A stretch of 64,000 bases of DNA from Schoenobius gigantellus (GCA_963935595.1 OZ012542.1:36507417-36571416), one strand, 5' to 3'. Counted from the first letter of the stretch, positions 34,842 through 46,190 are shown. Numbers and translations are program-made. Notes: generated by a model not told the origin, from the letters alone.

Positions 34842-34923
34842 CGCAGTCGGTAGGATTCGAACCTACGCTCCCAGAGGGAATCTGATTTCTAGTCAGACGC
34901 CTTAACCGCTCGGCCACGACTGC
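34842..34923 (-). tRNA. tRNA-Ser (AGA anticodon)
   Basis: The minus strand folds into an 82-nt class II tRNA: acceptor GCAGTCG pairs with CGACTGC with discriminator G, box A is TGGCCGAGCGGTTAAGG, the anticodon stem CTGAC/ATCAG region presents AGA in TAGAAA, a long variable arm CCCTCTGGGAGC follows, and box B is GGTTCGAATCC. It decodes UCU (and by inosine UCC and UCA). All stems pair, and a T-run follows on the minus strand. No CCA is encoded, as in eukaryotes. It looks functional. Confidence 0.96.
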
Positions 34924-35025
34924 TGTTGGAGAAGATGGTGAAATTTTGTAACAGATAATATACATAATAGGTACGAGTATATGCTCAGAACCCAATTGCC
35001 TATTGATTTTTTTAAAATAATATAC

Positions 35026-35420
35026 TTTTTTACCGACTTCAAAAAAAAGGAGGTTTTCAATTCGGTTGGTATGTTTTTTTATGTTTATGTATTACATCGA
35101 TTAGTTCGATGCGAAATAGTTTGGCCCAGTAATTTTTATTTTTATTTATTCAGGTGTTTGCCTTGGCTCAAATTCGGTACGGTACTCATGTATTTAATTT
35201 ACTAAAAAGATTGAAATAAAAAATACAAAGAATACATACAACATCACAGTTTTATATTGAAGTCGATGCCAAGCAATGATCACGTGGAAAGTCTTAAAAA
35301 TGTATGGGCAAAATGTAGTTTGTTAAAATTTGGTACTTTGATGTTGTATGTATTATTAATTTATATTTATGCCTTTTTAGTGTTTATGAAGTCGATTTTA
35401 TTTTTTGTAAAAAGAAAATT
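35026..35420. repeat. ACCGACTTC-type element, third copy
   Basis: TACCGACTTCAAAAAAAAGG at left, ATACATACAACATCACAGTT and TTTATATTGAAGTCG in the middle, and TTTATGAAGTCGATTTTATT at right. This is related to 17445-18150 and 42955-45110. Two 74- to 75-codon frames across it are not genes. Confidence 0.6.
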
Positions 35421-35487
35421 ATTTTATGTCACTGATGCTAAGGCTGCACCTACGTTAATGTTAGTGTGGACGCCAGCGTTGTAATAG

Positions 35488-35915
35488 TACATTGTTACCC
35501 CAGGGGTGAAAGTAACTTATTTAGTCCCGAGACGGTATTTGGCGCCCGAGCGTAGCGAGGGCACCAATAGTTCGAGGGACTAAATAAGTCTTTAACCCGA
35601 GTTAAACACTGTACTTTTCATTTCATTAGGAAAGTAAAAATAAAACAATGAAATAATTAAAGAAAAAAACGTGTAAATTTTATTTTACATAAATCAATAA
35701 CTTCTGCTTTAGCACGCTTTCTCTTATAAAATCAGGCGTTAACTCCATACCTGAATCAGATAAACTCATTGTGTTAATTATTAACACAATGTTATACAAA
35801 TATAATTAACAGTTCATACATTCGTTCGTTAGTTCTCTGCTATATGGAATGGAAGTATTAACAAAACTCTACAAATGGAAAAAACAAATGAAGATCGCAT
35901 TACCGCTTTCCCGCT
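35488..35915. repeat. Dispersed 0.4-kb repeat, copy 2
   Basis: Close copy of 25590-25995 over its whole length with small indels. Near 36210-36250 the text CCCTAGGGCTGAAAAGTATT resembles a degenerate inverse of the left end, so the full element may extend to about 36300. Confidence 0.7.
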
Positions 35916-37046
35916 TATTTTGTTTTTTTTTTCTAAGGCCGGCCAGCCATTATTTTTCATTTTCATAATTTAAAAAATGGTAAATATTTTGCCCAAAGCT
36001 ATGTTATTTTAAAGAAATAGTTGAAAATAAATTATAATAAAGTAATTTAAGATATATATTCTTTAAATACTTAACATTATGTTATTTCAATATTACACCG
36101 CGCTGTACATGAGTGGCTGTATAGAAAGTCGAAACATTTTTCAATAAAAATGTGAAAAAAGAACTAGTTTCTTTTTCAAAATTTGACAGCAGCTGTCAGT
36201 TGAAAGTGATTCTCCCTAGGGCTGAAAAGTATTACTTTCAACCCGCTCCTCAGGCAACTTCAGACCTACTTTCAGAGTATGAGTAATGAAAAGTGAGTTA
36301 TTGCATGCGTTAAAAATACAGCCTTAAAACAATGGCAAAATCTACGAAGCTCATTACAAAAGTTATAAACGTCAATAGTCTATGCCACAAAGGTAGGATT
36401 AATTTAACGAGCGAAGCTTTTAACTAGATGTATGATGTGATGTCAAACAAATGATATTGGGTCGCTGATTACGAAAATAACAACGGTTTTAAAATCCAGT
36501 CTGTCAAGACCCTTTTTCTCAGGAACGCGTGGAGTTTTCAAGCTGAAATTTATATCAAATAAGTACTCAGGTCGTATGTAAATCAAACTTCTAAGATACA
36601 GCCGTTTATGTCGTAAATTTCCGCAAATTTTCCGTCACTCGCAAGGGAATCAAAACCTACAGGGTTACTAAGTTTTCACAAAATGCAATCCCTAAAAAGG
36701 GAAATGGGGTGAGAAAGTCTGAAAATTAACATGAGTATTCTTTTTGTGGTTTATCGGGTCGCTGATTACGAAAACAGTAACGATCTTAAAATCCAACGTG
36801 GCAGACGTGAAATATCATCGGCCATATAAGGGTTCTATTTTTTCATATTGAGCTATGCCATCTCGATCGTCGTCAATCGGGTACCGGACGAGTGCGGGCG
36901 GCGCGGCGGGACGAGGGGAGCTATCAGGAAAATTTCTGCATCTATAATTAAAAATGTTTTTTATAATGAAGTAGTAATTAACTTTAACAATTGTATAGTT
37001 GTTTTGTATACTTTAAATTAACAATCAAAGAGTATGTAACACTACG
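35916..37046. other. Intergenic; possible continuation of the 35488 repeat, repeated GGGTCGCTGATTACGAAAA
   Basis: GGGTCGCTGATTACGAAAA occurs at about 36460 and again at about 36758, followed each time by AACGxTxTTAAAATCCA. This indicates a diverged direct duplication of unknown origin. A GC-rich patch lies at 36870-36925. No gene was seen. Confidence 0.4.
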
Positions 37047-37049
37047 TAA

Positions 37050-37941
37050 CCCCTCGTTTACACCAAGAAACAAGTAAAATACTAGTTTTATACAATACTT
37101 GTAGAATACTTGTCAAAACATAATTATTTGTTTTATACATGTATTGCAACTGTCTCAAACATTCTTTCGTTCATACTGTGTTGCCAACAAGTCTCTAAAC
37201 AAGTATAAAACACATCTGCGTTTACACTTAGATCTATGACATATTCAAACTAGTCTGATACATTGACAGCGTTTACACTTACAAAAAGCAATCGTGTTTG
37301 TAACAAGTTTTGTTTATTTCACTGAAATTTATGTATCATACTAATTTAAAACATGTTTTAAATTCTATCCATGCTTGTTGGATAAAGTTTTAAACTTTTA
37401 CCGGACGGATCGTATTATTTTACGGGGGGACGAGAAGAAAAAAAAAACAAAAAAATACAAAAAATGCTGCACTAGTTGAGAGCAGCATTTTTAGATTATT
37501 TTATAAAAAAAAATTTTTTAATTAAAAAATTTTTTTTTTAATTCATTGTTTTTATTTTATTTATAATAATTGATGTGTCCTGAAGCGTCCCTAAAATTTA
37601 CCAGTGATAAAAAAATAACTGTGTAAACAAGTATACTGCACTCATGAAGTAAAGTTCCTCAGCATCTTTACTTTCCACTGTGAATAGTCAATTGAGTAGA
37701 AAATATTAATGAAACTACCGGACTGGCGTGTCATTTTCTACAAGTTTATCTACAACAAGTATAAAACGTGACATCATAAACATGTAGACAACTAGTAGTT
37801 CAGAAACAATTTCATACAACAAGTTGTATACATGTTTTGTATTCAACAAGTTTTATACATGTATACGAGTGTAAACAATAAACGAAAACATTGCATAAAA
37901 CTTGTTAAATACATGTAATATACCTTGGTGTAAACGAGGGG
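37050..37941. mobile_element. Harbinger-like MITE, 892 bp, TAA duplication
   Basis: Perfect 18-bp terminal inverted repeats CCCCTCGTTTACACCAAG are flanked by TAA at 37047-37049 and 37942-37944. A 3-bp TAA/TTA duplication is the hallmark of PIF/Harbinger. The interior is AT-rich, with many ACATGT/ACTTGT tracts that are also partly inverted. It has no coding capacity. Confidence 0.8.
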
Positions 37942-37952
37942 TAAGAGTCGGG

Positions 37953-39408
37953 TCTCCCATACTAAAAAATGGAAAAATTGCTTTGTATGAAACGCGTACC
38001 AAGCTCTATTACCAACAAAAAAATAAAAAATATGACGTCACTTCCAAAGCTGCCAACATAGAAATGTTAACCGAAGGGTTGTGCCACTACTCGGGATATA
38101 TCGATAGTTTGAAAAAAAATTACCGGTACTTTTTGCTACTTTTTATTCTAAGGTACATTCGAAATTGGGATACATTGAGATTTGCGTGATGAAATAAAAC
38201 AAAACTATGATTATTATCAAAAGTACAATAAAGATCTTTTGTAATAACTACAAATTTTTATTTTTATTTCCCAACGCTCTGTTGTTGCGCTTTCTTTGCC
38301 GAATCTGCTGAAGCTTCTTCTGATAGGTAGTGCAAAAGTACATTCCTTTCTTACGAATTAAAATGTGGCTTAGACGGCGCAGCAGGAGATCAACCATTTT
38401 ATATTTATGATCATGACACACCTAAGAAAAATCAATATTGGTCAACATCACGGTCATAGTGAATTCTTCGGTCATATTTTCTTTTTCAGCTAAAGGAAGT
38501 ATTTCTGCAGTTATGTTGTAGAAACTGTAATTACAAAAATACACGTTAATTCACATTAATCTCAATAAACAAAACGAAATTTTAATGAACTTTATGTAAA
38601 CTTACTTGAGCCGATTCTCAATCTTTTTTCATTACCAGATGTTTGTGTTATCTTCTCTGAAGAATCTGTAAAATACCAAACGATATACCAATATAAGAGA
38701 TAACATGGTAAAGAGCTAAAATAACTTTAAAAGTTACAATAGTGTTACCTTCAGTAAAATAGCACATTTTTGGCTTTTTTGGTGTATTAATCACCGTTGA
38801 CATTTTTTACACCTGGAAAAATAAAATATAGCAAGTTTATTATTAGCAGTTTTCCTTATCTAATATTAATTTGTCATGTTACAAAGAAAAACAAAAATAT
38901 CGATAGTCGATAAAAAAATGTCAAGCTCTATTGATACTTGATAGGAATTTTTATACTAAATACCATAATAATATTAGTTTTAAAAAACCTGTAAATCACG
39001 AAAAGTACTTTTCTGTTAAGTTTTGTAAATATAAATTAATGTTTACCTCTCTTCATCCAGCGGAAATTTTGCCTTGAAAACTCTTTTTTTACTATGTTCC
39101 CGACGGAATTTTATTCCACATATTTCACACTTTTTGTAATGCATGACAGTAAACGTTTTATCCAATACTTCGAATACACTAACAACACCAAGATAAACAC
39201 TGCACATAAGCATACACAACCCAAGATACAATAATATTCAGAGAAACAGAAGCACAAAATTAAATCTTACAATACAACGTCGGAACTCCGGCCGGATCCG
39301 GGAACGCCGAGCGAGCTGAGAGAGAAGGCAAGATGTTAGAGCAAGACAGCGATAGTCGCCATTATTTTTGGTACGCGTTTCATACTTAATTTTTTTGTAT
39401 GGGAGTTG
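37953..39408. mobile_element. TIR structure enclosing a THAP-domain pseudogene
   Basis: The left end CTCCCATACTAAAAAATGG..GTATGAAACGCGTACC is inverted at the right end as GGTACGCGTTTCATAC..TTTTTTTGTATGGGAG, about 45 bp with a small length difference. Between them sits a spliced-looking minus-strand gene remnant. The arrangement suits a DNA transposon whose transposase gene carries a THAP domain, or a MITE that captured a host THAP gene. No target duplication could be fixed; the Harbinger-like MITE abuts the left end. Confidence 0.55.
38260..39144 (-). pseudogene. THAP zinc-finger gene remnant, four exon-like blocks
   Basis: THAP domains are C2CH zinc fingers that bind DNA in transposases and chromatin proteins. 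On the minus strand, block 1 (39144-39047) starts MHYKKCEICGIKF, supplies the CxxC pair and the FPLDEER signature, and ends at a GTAAAC donor. Block 2 (38812-38749) begins after TTTTTCCAG and reads CKK, then after a frame slip STVINTPKKPKMC and FTED. Block 3 (38665-38606) after TTTTACAG continues SSEK..KRLRIGS to GTAAGT. Block 4 starts at 38524 after ATTACAG. It first reads ISTT (like VPTI) and then breaks, with a basic coiled-coil-like stretch (KKLQQIRQRKRN) in another frame. A missing base turns the expected W codon TGG into TG, and the CxxH pair is damaged. It is therefore dead. I inferred the THAP identity from these motifs. Confidence 0.55.
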
Positions 39409-40565
39409 CGCCAGCCTGTTAACAATTATATAGTTGTTGAATATTTCATCTGTTTAATTATGGCCGTCTGTTTTCACCTTCTGTTTAATTTAATACCTAA
39501 ATGCAATGACAAATTCACAAAAAAAATCTATTTATGTAGGTACAATCAAATTACAATAGAGAACATGCAATATTTTTATTTTTGCGTTTATTGTAAAGAA
39601 TCCCGTGTAGAATAGATCACAACTATGTTGAAAATTAAAATAATGAAATTTATTGCAATAAAATGCTGTCTGTAACCTGTAACTATCAGTTTCAAATTTC
39701 GCGCTAAAATGGGCCTACAGTTCTGATAACGTCAGTCCTGTCTGTCACTAATTCGTCGCTAACATTCAATTCAAATATCGCAGGGAAAGTTTCCATTAGT
39801 TATTTTTAGTGGACTATCCATCAACATCTTATAGTCAGAACATTATTGGTCTGAAAAAAAGGCGTGTGGATTCATGTTTAGTACCAATGTGTCCATCAAC
39901 TTCAAAGAAGTTGCCAAATAAAATGTTTTTAACTGGACCTTCTGATCTAAAGTTGAAAAAATGGCTGTAACACGATAACCTTCTTTTCGTACTTTATGCT
40001 CTAAATGAATCAAGAAAGCTGAACTGTGATTTAATACTTAACCTACCGTAGTAATTTAGTTTCTTTCATTTCTCTACACTCGAAAACTCGGCATTTTCAA
40101 CAAAAAAGTTACTACCATGTCGACATTAACTCTTGCTAGGTTTCTGGAGTCTATTTTTATAAAACCAACTACCATATTTTACAGAAAAAAGTAAATACGA
40201 AACTCGTAAAAATAATGTTTACCTTTACTACTTTAGTAATATTATTTATTCTGAGCCTTTATATCTGACGGGACATAAAACACGAGTGACGTCACTAGTC
40301 GTTGATTGGTAGATTAAGATGCGTTCCGTATCGCGTATTTGTTTTCGCAATTATTCATGAACTAGAGTATTAACTAAAATAAAAACATTGCCATCATTCT
40401 TGTTTTACGTTTTTTATAATATTTTAATCACAAATTGTTCATAAATATTACTATTGCATCTTCCCTATTAAATACAATCAAATAGAAACATTACAACTGC
40501 ATGAAGAATGGTCAATGTTTGTAATATGAAACGTAGAGTTCTTAAATACTGACTATAGCGAGACC
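39409..40565. other. Intergenic, nothing recognised
   Basis: The 39406-39615 frame has no motif. No RNA gene or repeat stands out. Confidence 0.4.
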
Positions 40566-40790
40566 ACTAGTGGTCTAGTTCTAGTAAGTAGTTGAAACCA
40601 CGAGGTGTTAATTGGGAGGTCCGGGATTCAGTTCTCCGTGGGGGCAGAAATTTTTCTGCTCGGTTTGGTGTTCCGACAATTAGAGGTAAAATAGCCAATT
40701 TCGCAGTTATTGAGGAGTCCAGGTGAAGCTACTTCCATCTTCGGCCTTATCGTCACTTACCATCAGGTGAGATGAAGGCCAAGAAATTTC
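40566..40790 (+). repeat. tRNA-headed SINE, diverged head
   Basis: Contains GTGGTCTAGTTCTAGTAAG, a GGAGGTCCGGGATTCAG box-B region, GGGGCAGAAATTTTTCTGCT, and the tail TAGAGGTAAAATAGCCAATT..ATTGAGGAGTCC with CATCAGGTGAGATGAAGGCC. The tail is shared with 58330-58440. Confidence 0.65.
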
Positions 40791-40913
40791 CTGAGGTATT
40801 TAAAAATACAGAAAAAACAGCTAGAACTAAGTTATCCACGCATTCGAAGCCGCGGGCGGCGCTAGTAAAATATAAAGAGAACGAGAACAAATCGAGCTTT
40901 ATATATTATAGAC

Positions 40914-41200
40914 TAGCTGTGCCCGCGACTTCGTCCGCGTGAAAAAGTAATTTTTGTTGAAGTTGATAAAAAGTAGCCTAAGTTATACCTTATATAATTA
41001 GCTATCTATTTGTGAAAGTCCCGTCAAAATCGGTCCAGCCGTTCCGGAGATTAGCGGGAACAAACAGACAGACAGACAAAATGTTTTAAATTATGTTTTT
41101 GTTATTGGTACCCGATATACATTCATACCCATTTAGTTAAAACTTGTTATTTTGACATTACAAACAGACACTTCAATTTTATTTATTCGTATAGATTTAG
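40914..41200. repeat. Short CTAGCTGTGCCCGCG element with (ACAG)n
   Basis: Opens GACTAGCTGTGCCCGCGACT, includes CCCGTCAAAATCGGTCCAGC, CCGGAGATTAGCGGGAACAA and (ACAG)4, and ends with TTATTTTGACATTACAAACAG. An inverted copy lies at 46890-47132. It is non-autonomous and non-coding. Confidence 0.7.
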
Positions 41201-41404
41201 TTCAAAATATTTTGTCATATATTTGTGAATTTATATCTAAAAATTACTCGTTTGTTGTAATTACTATCTGCCATCTAACTACATTTCAAAAAGTATCATA
41301 GCTAGATTTAAAAAATACTTGTGATATAAAAAAAATGTTGATTTGCGATCGTTATCAAAAGTTTCTTTACGTCTTGTAATTATGTAAAAAATTACAGCAA
41401 TTTT

Positions 41405-41640
41405 TTTTCTTTATTGTGATAAAGTGTATGTACCTTTTATTTTTTTAAGAGGGGAAATCCTTCTTTCGGATTCGACAAGGAGCCGACTGACGAGGCCACC
41501 CCAAGGATATGCCGGACTCGGGTAGAAGACCCCATACTCGGCTAAAACCCCTCCAGATACTTCTACCTCCGTAGAGACACAATCGGGATCGGCGTTAGCC
41601 ATTCCCCGATTGCAGTGTATGTACCACCTAACTTAAGCCA
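41405..41640 (-). repeat. GC-richer LINE fragment
   Basis: A block with GGGGAAATCCTTCTTTCGGA and AGGCCACCCCAAGGATATGC lies inside AT-rich DNA, ending near a T-run. The 63-codon minus frame starts MANADPDCVSTEVEVSGG, which I cannot place. It is most likely a LINE coding scrap. Confidence 0.4.
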
Positions 41641-42387
41641 TTCCGACAGTTCAACGAATTTGTGACTGAAAATAAAGAAATCTTTCAAGGCATTTATAAA
41701 GAAGCACTACTTATATCTCTGGTACTTAAAATATATCCTTCTTTGTTTATTATGTTTATTTTAATTTCTTTGTCTGTTTATCCGCATTAAATTTTGTGCA
41801 CTATCCTTCCATTCTCTTCTTCCTTTTTCTTCATTTTCATATCCTTTTTCTATGGTTACCTGAAAGAGATTGCTGTGTAGTAATAAGGCCACCATTTACT
41901 TTTGTTTTTTTTTTGTTATTTGTTGTGTCCTCACGCAATAAAGTGTTGTGTATGTATGCATAAGAAAAAAACAATAAGGCATTTTTAAGGCCGATGGAAT
42001 TGGTGAATTAGCCTTTTACTTCTGGAACATAAACGTAACCCATCAGCGTCAAACTAGTTACTATATAGGTGGTTAGTTAACACAAACAGTACCTTCTTTT
42101 TCAAAATGTAGTTTCGTCATCCAAAAAAGTAGTAATATTTTTCACTATAAAATACAGTTAATTTTAGTACTTCTCTTTATAATATGCAACTCCCTGTTTT
42201 TTTAGTTTTATTCTTTAAGATAGCACTTCACATTTATTGATACCTAAAACGTCGCTCGGCATTCATAACCTCGAGAGCCAAATAACCGTTTTACATTACA
42301 GTTAGTATAAAATGTAATAATTGTCATACTATTCTTAAAAAGTATTAGTATTATCATTTTCTGAAATATTCAAATATATTTATAACT
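41641..42387. other. Intergenic; probable LINE 3' tail at 41905-41960
   Basis: TTGTTGTGTCCTCACGCAATAAAGTGTTGTG resembles a retroelement 3' end with AATAAA. Nothing else was seen. Confidence 0.35.
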
Positions 42388-42597
42388 AGCTTACCCGGCG
42401 TACTTTGTATCGCCATGTTTTTAAATAAATTACTGAAATGTGTGTTTAAATTATTGTAATTTTTATATTACACAAACCTTGTCCTAACAATAACGAATAC
42501 ATAAAACGAAGAATCATCCAATTTGGTGCAGTCGTTCAAAAGTTATGGGCGTACATACATTTCGAAGATCCATTTTTATTTATATACTTAGATAATA
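42388..42597. repeat. Short CTAGCTTACCCGGCG element
   Basis: Shares ACACAAACCTTGTCCTAACA, AATCATCCAATTTGGTGCAG, AAAGTTATGGGCGTACATAC and TTCGAAGATCCATTTTTATT with 49578-49862. It is a non-coding dispersed element. Confidence 0.7.
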
Positions 42598-42950
42598 AAA
42601 ATGTAATTATTTTAATATTTGATAAGGTCTGAATTCTATTTCCGAAAACACTAATGAAAAAAAAAATACATTGTCAATTTTTCACATTCGCGGTAATGAA
42701 TGCCGAACGACGATAATCACCTTCATTACGTTACGCTTCGATCAACTAACCAGTGATCGAAGACGTTACGGCTAAACAGTGCACAGTGGCGGTAGCCAGC
42801 CACGTAGCAAGAGTAGCAAATGCTACGAGCCCGCGCTTACGTAGTAACTATTATTTAATCTGTGCCCGCGCCTTTGGAGGCCCCGCGCACCAACGCTTTT
42901 GTCACAGTTTAACAATAATTATACACTGTTAAACTGTGCTTTTGTACCGT
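42598..42950. other. Intergenic, nothing recognised
   Basis: A GC-richer patch at 42770-42900 partly recurs at 47270-47330 (TACTATTATTTAATCTGTGC..GGCCCCGCGC), suggesting a further dispersed element. Confidence 0.35.
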
Positions 42951-43699
42951 AATTTAAATGAAAATCGACTTCGAGAACACGCAAAAACTCCAAAATGATA
43001 TAAGAATACATACAACATTATATTTTTATACATATTGAAGTTGGTGGCAAAATTTTCCCTTCAGCCATATTGATAACTGTCTGTTTGATAACTGGTTACT
43101 TAAAAAGAATTTTTTTCACTGTTTCGTAACCCGTTATTTATGTCGAAGATTTTTCTGCATTCGTAACTAGTTTGAGATAACCAGCTTCTTTCTTTCTTCT
43201 TTCTTTTTCACTGTTTCATAACTAGTTATCAGAGAAGAAAATTATTTCCATTTAAGTAATTTTTGGTAACTAATAGTTAGTAATGAAAAAGTATGTATTA
43301 TTTTTTTTGTAGCTGCCTTTGTTTTCGCTACAAACGGTAGCCTAGCAGCGTTGCCAGATTTTTTTTGACAAGTCGTGATTTTGAAATATTTTGAGGTAAA
43401 AAAGCGGGATTCTTTCGTCGAAAGTGGGACGTAGTAAAAAAACGTATATAATCAGATGTTTTTAAATATTTATGTTTTTGTTTGAGTTTTAAATTATGTT
43501 TATGTAACAATAGATAGCAAAAATAGCCATAGAAAATGTATTTAAAAAAAAATACACTTTTTTGTGCCACCCGACCGTGCTTTCTCAGCACGCTGCCGCT
43601 GCACGCACGGCACAGTTATCCCCGATAAGCGGGACTGAGCCTGTCCCGCGCATTACATTTAATTTTGCCTAGCCTAGACGTCCGTCTAACGAAGTAGGC

Positions 43700-44050
43700 A
43701 TGTTTGAATCCTAGCACGGGCACCGTTGGTCGACTATTTAAAAGGTAACTCGGTGGTACAGTGGCCTTGGCGCTCAGCTAACAACTGCTAAATTTAGGCA
43801 ACATCGGCCTATGTCAGGCCTAAGATAGTTATCAACACCTCTCCCTCCTCTGTGCTTCGGAACGCATGGTAACAGTGGATCCTGCTCCTGTGTCGATTAA
43901 CCGAAATGCGAGAAAAGAAACAAAGAAGCAACGTGAGCTTGCGCAGATTTTTCTGCACTATAATAATAATACCTTTTCAGCTATATTACATCTCACGCGC
44001 AGATGCTTAGTCTCTTTTTTTACATACGACAAGAAAGTTACAGAATAGAT
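43700..44050. repeat. Dispersed repeat related to 476-765
   Basis: Contains GCACGGGCACCGTTGGTCGA, TGTGCTTCGGAACGCATGGT and CACGCGCAGATGCTTAGTCTC, which match phrases near the left window edge. It lies within the large foldback element. Confidence 0.45.
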
Positions 44051-44109
44051 AATACTCGTAGTACTCTGAAGTCGAAAGTCTCATCAGTTGGGTCATCCGT
44101 AGGTAATAA

Positions 44110-44620
44110 TAACCGACCAGCACAGCGAGCTTAACGCTGCCCTGGGAGGCGGAGACCTCTCGCAGCCAAGCATGGTCGTGGACGTGGCCATGCTCCGCGA
44201 TGAGGCGGAATGAGAGGCTGCGGAGAGGGAGCGGGAGGAAGATCCCCAAGCCGCTCCCCTCCGCCGCAGATAGATAGGCAGGCGAAGGCGGGCATTCGCA
44301 CAAGCAATGTCCGTCTAGTGGCCCTGCCGTGGAGGCCTACGTGCACGGTTGGCCCAGTGCACGCCGTCGTAAGACCCTCCGTCTGAGGATTGCCCTGCTG
44401 GTGTTCTCGGGCAATCTCCCCTTGGCGATAGCCCAATCGTTGTCCCTTGCCCGGACGCGCTGGTTGTGGTAGTCGCAGTGTGGACCAAGAGCAGGGAGAA
44501 CACCGGGGGGTTTCAGAGGGTAGGCCTGGCACTCTGCCGGGCCAGCCCCACACATGCCCGCCGTCTAGTCAACTGCGGGTACGGTGCGATTGCGCATTTC
44601 CCCCCGAAAAAAAACTACTA
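44110..44620 (-). mobile_element. GC-rich LINE fragment, copy 2, inverted
   Basis: On the minus strand GTGTGGGGCTGGCCCGGC, GTGCCAGGC, TGTTCTCCCTGCTC, TGCGACTACCACAACCAGCG and CCGGGCAAG follow the order seen at 11700-11850. A 140-codon minus frame survives (MWGWPGRVPGLPSETPRC) but changes character along its length and shows no domain. It is inserted in the spacer of the foldback element. Confidence 0.65.
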
Positions 44621-45110
44621 ATAACTGAACTACTAATCAAAGGTTTTATGACTTATTTCCATTAGGACAGTTAAATATTTATTGAAAATGTATAAACCAA
44701 AAATAAAACAATTTTAATAAATTTTCTTCTTTGATAACCAGTTATGAAAAAGTGAAAAAAAAATTATCTTTTAGAAGCTGGTTAATTTTACATAAGTTAA
44801 GAATGTGGAATAGTTTTCTCCTTAAATAACTAGTTACGAAACAGTGAAAAAATTTCTTTTTAAGTAACCAGTTATCAAACAATCAGTTATCAATATAGCT
44901 GAAGGGAAAATTTTAAGTAACTACATTAGTTGTTCTTATTTTTTAGATTTAGGTTATTTTTATGTTAGATTTTTATCAGGACTTTTCAGGTGATCAAACC
45001 TTGGCGACGACTTCAATATAAAAATATACTATAAATATAGTATATACTTATACTCGTACATATTATTTAACCTTTTTGGTGCTTTTTTTTAAAACGGTTT
45101 TTGTTTTGTT

Positions 45111-45535
45111 TTTTGTAAAATATTATTATTCCACCACCCGTATTAGCAAATTTAATAATGCGCATTAGAATTTCACTCAAGGCAAACAACAGAATAACTA
45201 AAAATAAAGACGTCTTGCTCTAAACAGAGAGAATTATTCCCGAACTTCTAATAACCTAATTGTTCAAATGCCTGAATATCACCAGAAAAAACATGAAACA
45301 CGTTGATCGTGCTTATAAAATTAAAGAGTTTCCCTCGGTTTTCCTATGATCCCATCATCAGAGAACACTTGATAACAATGGGACCACCTGAGGAATATAT
45401 CTATCTACCTACTTTTTCGATTACTAAAATAATTTCGAAAATCGACCCACAAATGGCGAAGTATAATAGATGAACATACTTACATAAAAAAATAGATACA
45501 GTCGAGCATAAAACCTCCTCCTTTTTGAAGGTTAA
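45111..45535. repeat. Dispersed repeat, second copy of the 17740-18150 body
   Basis: CAACAGAATAACTAAAAATA, GAATTATTCCCGAACTTCTAA, AACATGAAACACGTTG, GTTTCCCTCGGTTTTCC and CATCATCAGA parallel 17760-17995, and it ends AAACCTCCTCCTTTTTGAAG. Confidence 0.65.
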
Positions 45536-45539
45536 AAAG

Positions 45540-46190
45540 TATCTATTTATAGTTTGGAATTTGTGAATCGAAAAGTGGTTCTGAAAATGAACATGGACAA
45601 GACAACATTTATATCGAAATCCAAAGTATTAACCACTCCCGTGAAGGTTGGAGGCTCTACACTGGAAGTTGTTAAATAGTGTTTACCTGGGGCAAATTCC
45701 AGAAAGGCCAATCGACGAATCCAACTCGGCTGGGCTGGGCAGCTCTTGGGACGCTACACACCATAATGTTCTCAACCCATCTACCGCAGTGTCTCAAGAC
45801 GAAAAATCTTCGACTCGTGCGTGTGACAGTGACAGTGATGTCGTTCGGAACTGAGACGTGGCCGCTTACAAGGCCCTCATAAGAAAGCTCAAGGTTTACT
45901 CAGTGGAAAGGGGTATGCTCGGGATTTCTCTACGTGATCGAATAGAACTGATGAGATCCGCGTATAACTAAAGTCACCGAAATAGACCAAAAATTACAAC
46001 CTGTGGCGCAGCGAGTAGGGCACATAGCTCGCAGGACTGACGACCGTTGGGCCGGACAGGTATACAGCATCGGTAAGTCCCCCACAAAGTGGACCAACGA
46101 TCTGCGGGAAGCCGCTGGATACGGGAAGCGCAGGGCTGATTGGTTTGGAGATTCTAAGGGAAGACAGTCAGTGGACGTCTCTTGACTGAA
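45540..46190 (+). pseudogene. RTE-type LINE reverse transcriptase C-terminal part, degraded
   Basis: On the plus strand it reads LKMNMDKTTF, then a VKVGGSTLEVV block, a VYLGQI segment, IQLGWAALGTLHTIM, PQCLKTKNLR, VMSFGTETWPLT, MLGISLRDRIEL, QRVGHIARRTDDRWAGQV and WTNDLREAAG. These are the ordered thumb and C-terminal blocks of RTE elements. Early stops (KLLNSV follows a stop after VVK) and several frame changes break it. The polymerase palm and endonuclease are missing. It is homologous to 9381-9740 and 15066-15400, here in opposite orientation. Confidence 0.85.

Larger units (their letters stand above)
42955..45110. repeat. Large foldback element with nested insertions
   Basis: The left arm 42960-43270 (ATCGACTTCGAGAACACG, TTTTATACATATTGAAGTTG, AAAATTTTCCCTTCAGCCAT, GTTTGATAACTGGTTACTTA, TTTTTCACTGTTTCGTAACC) is inverted at 44720-45030. 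The arms are interrupted by small indels. The interval 43300-44690 between them carries unrelated inserts, including a GC-rich LINE fragment. Confidence 0.75.

Noticed and set aside
44131..44553. 140-codon minus frame, possible gene
   Set aside because: It lies wholly in a GC-rich LINE fragment with a second copy at 11481-12235 in which the frame is not kept.
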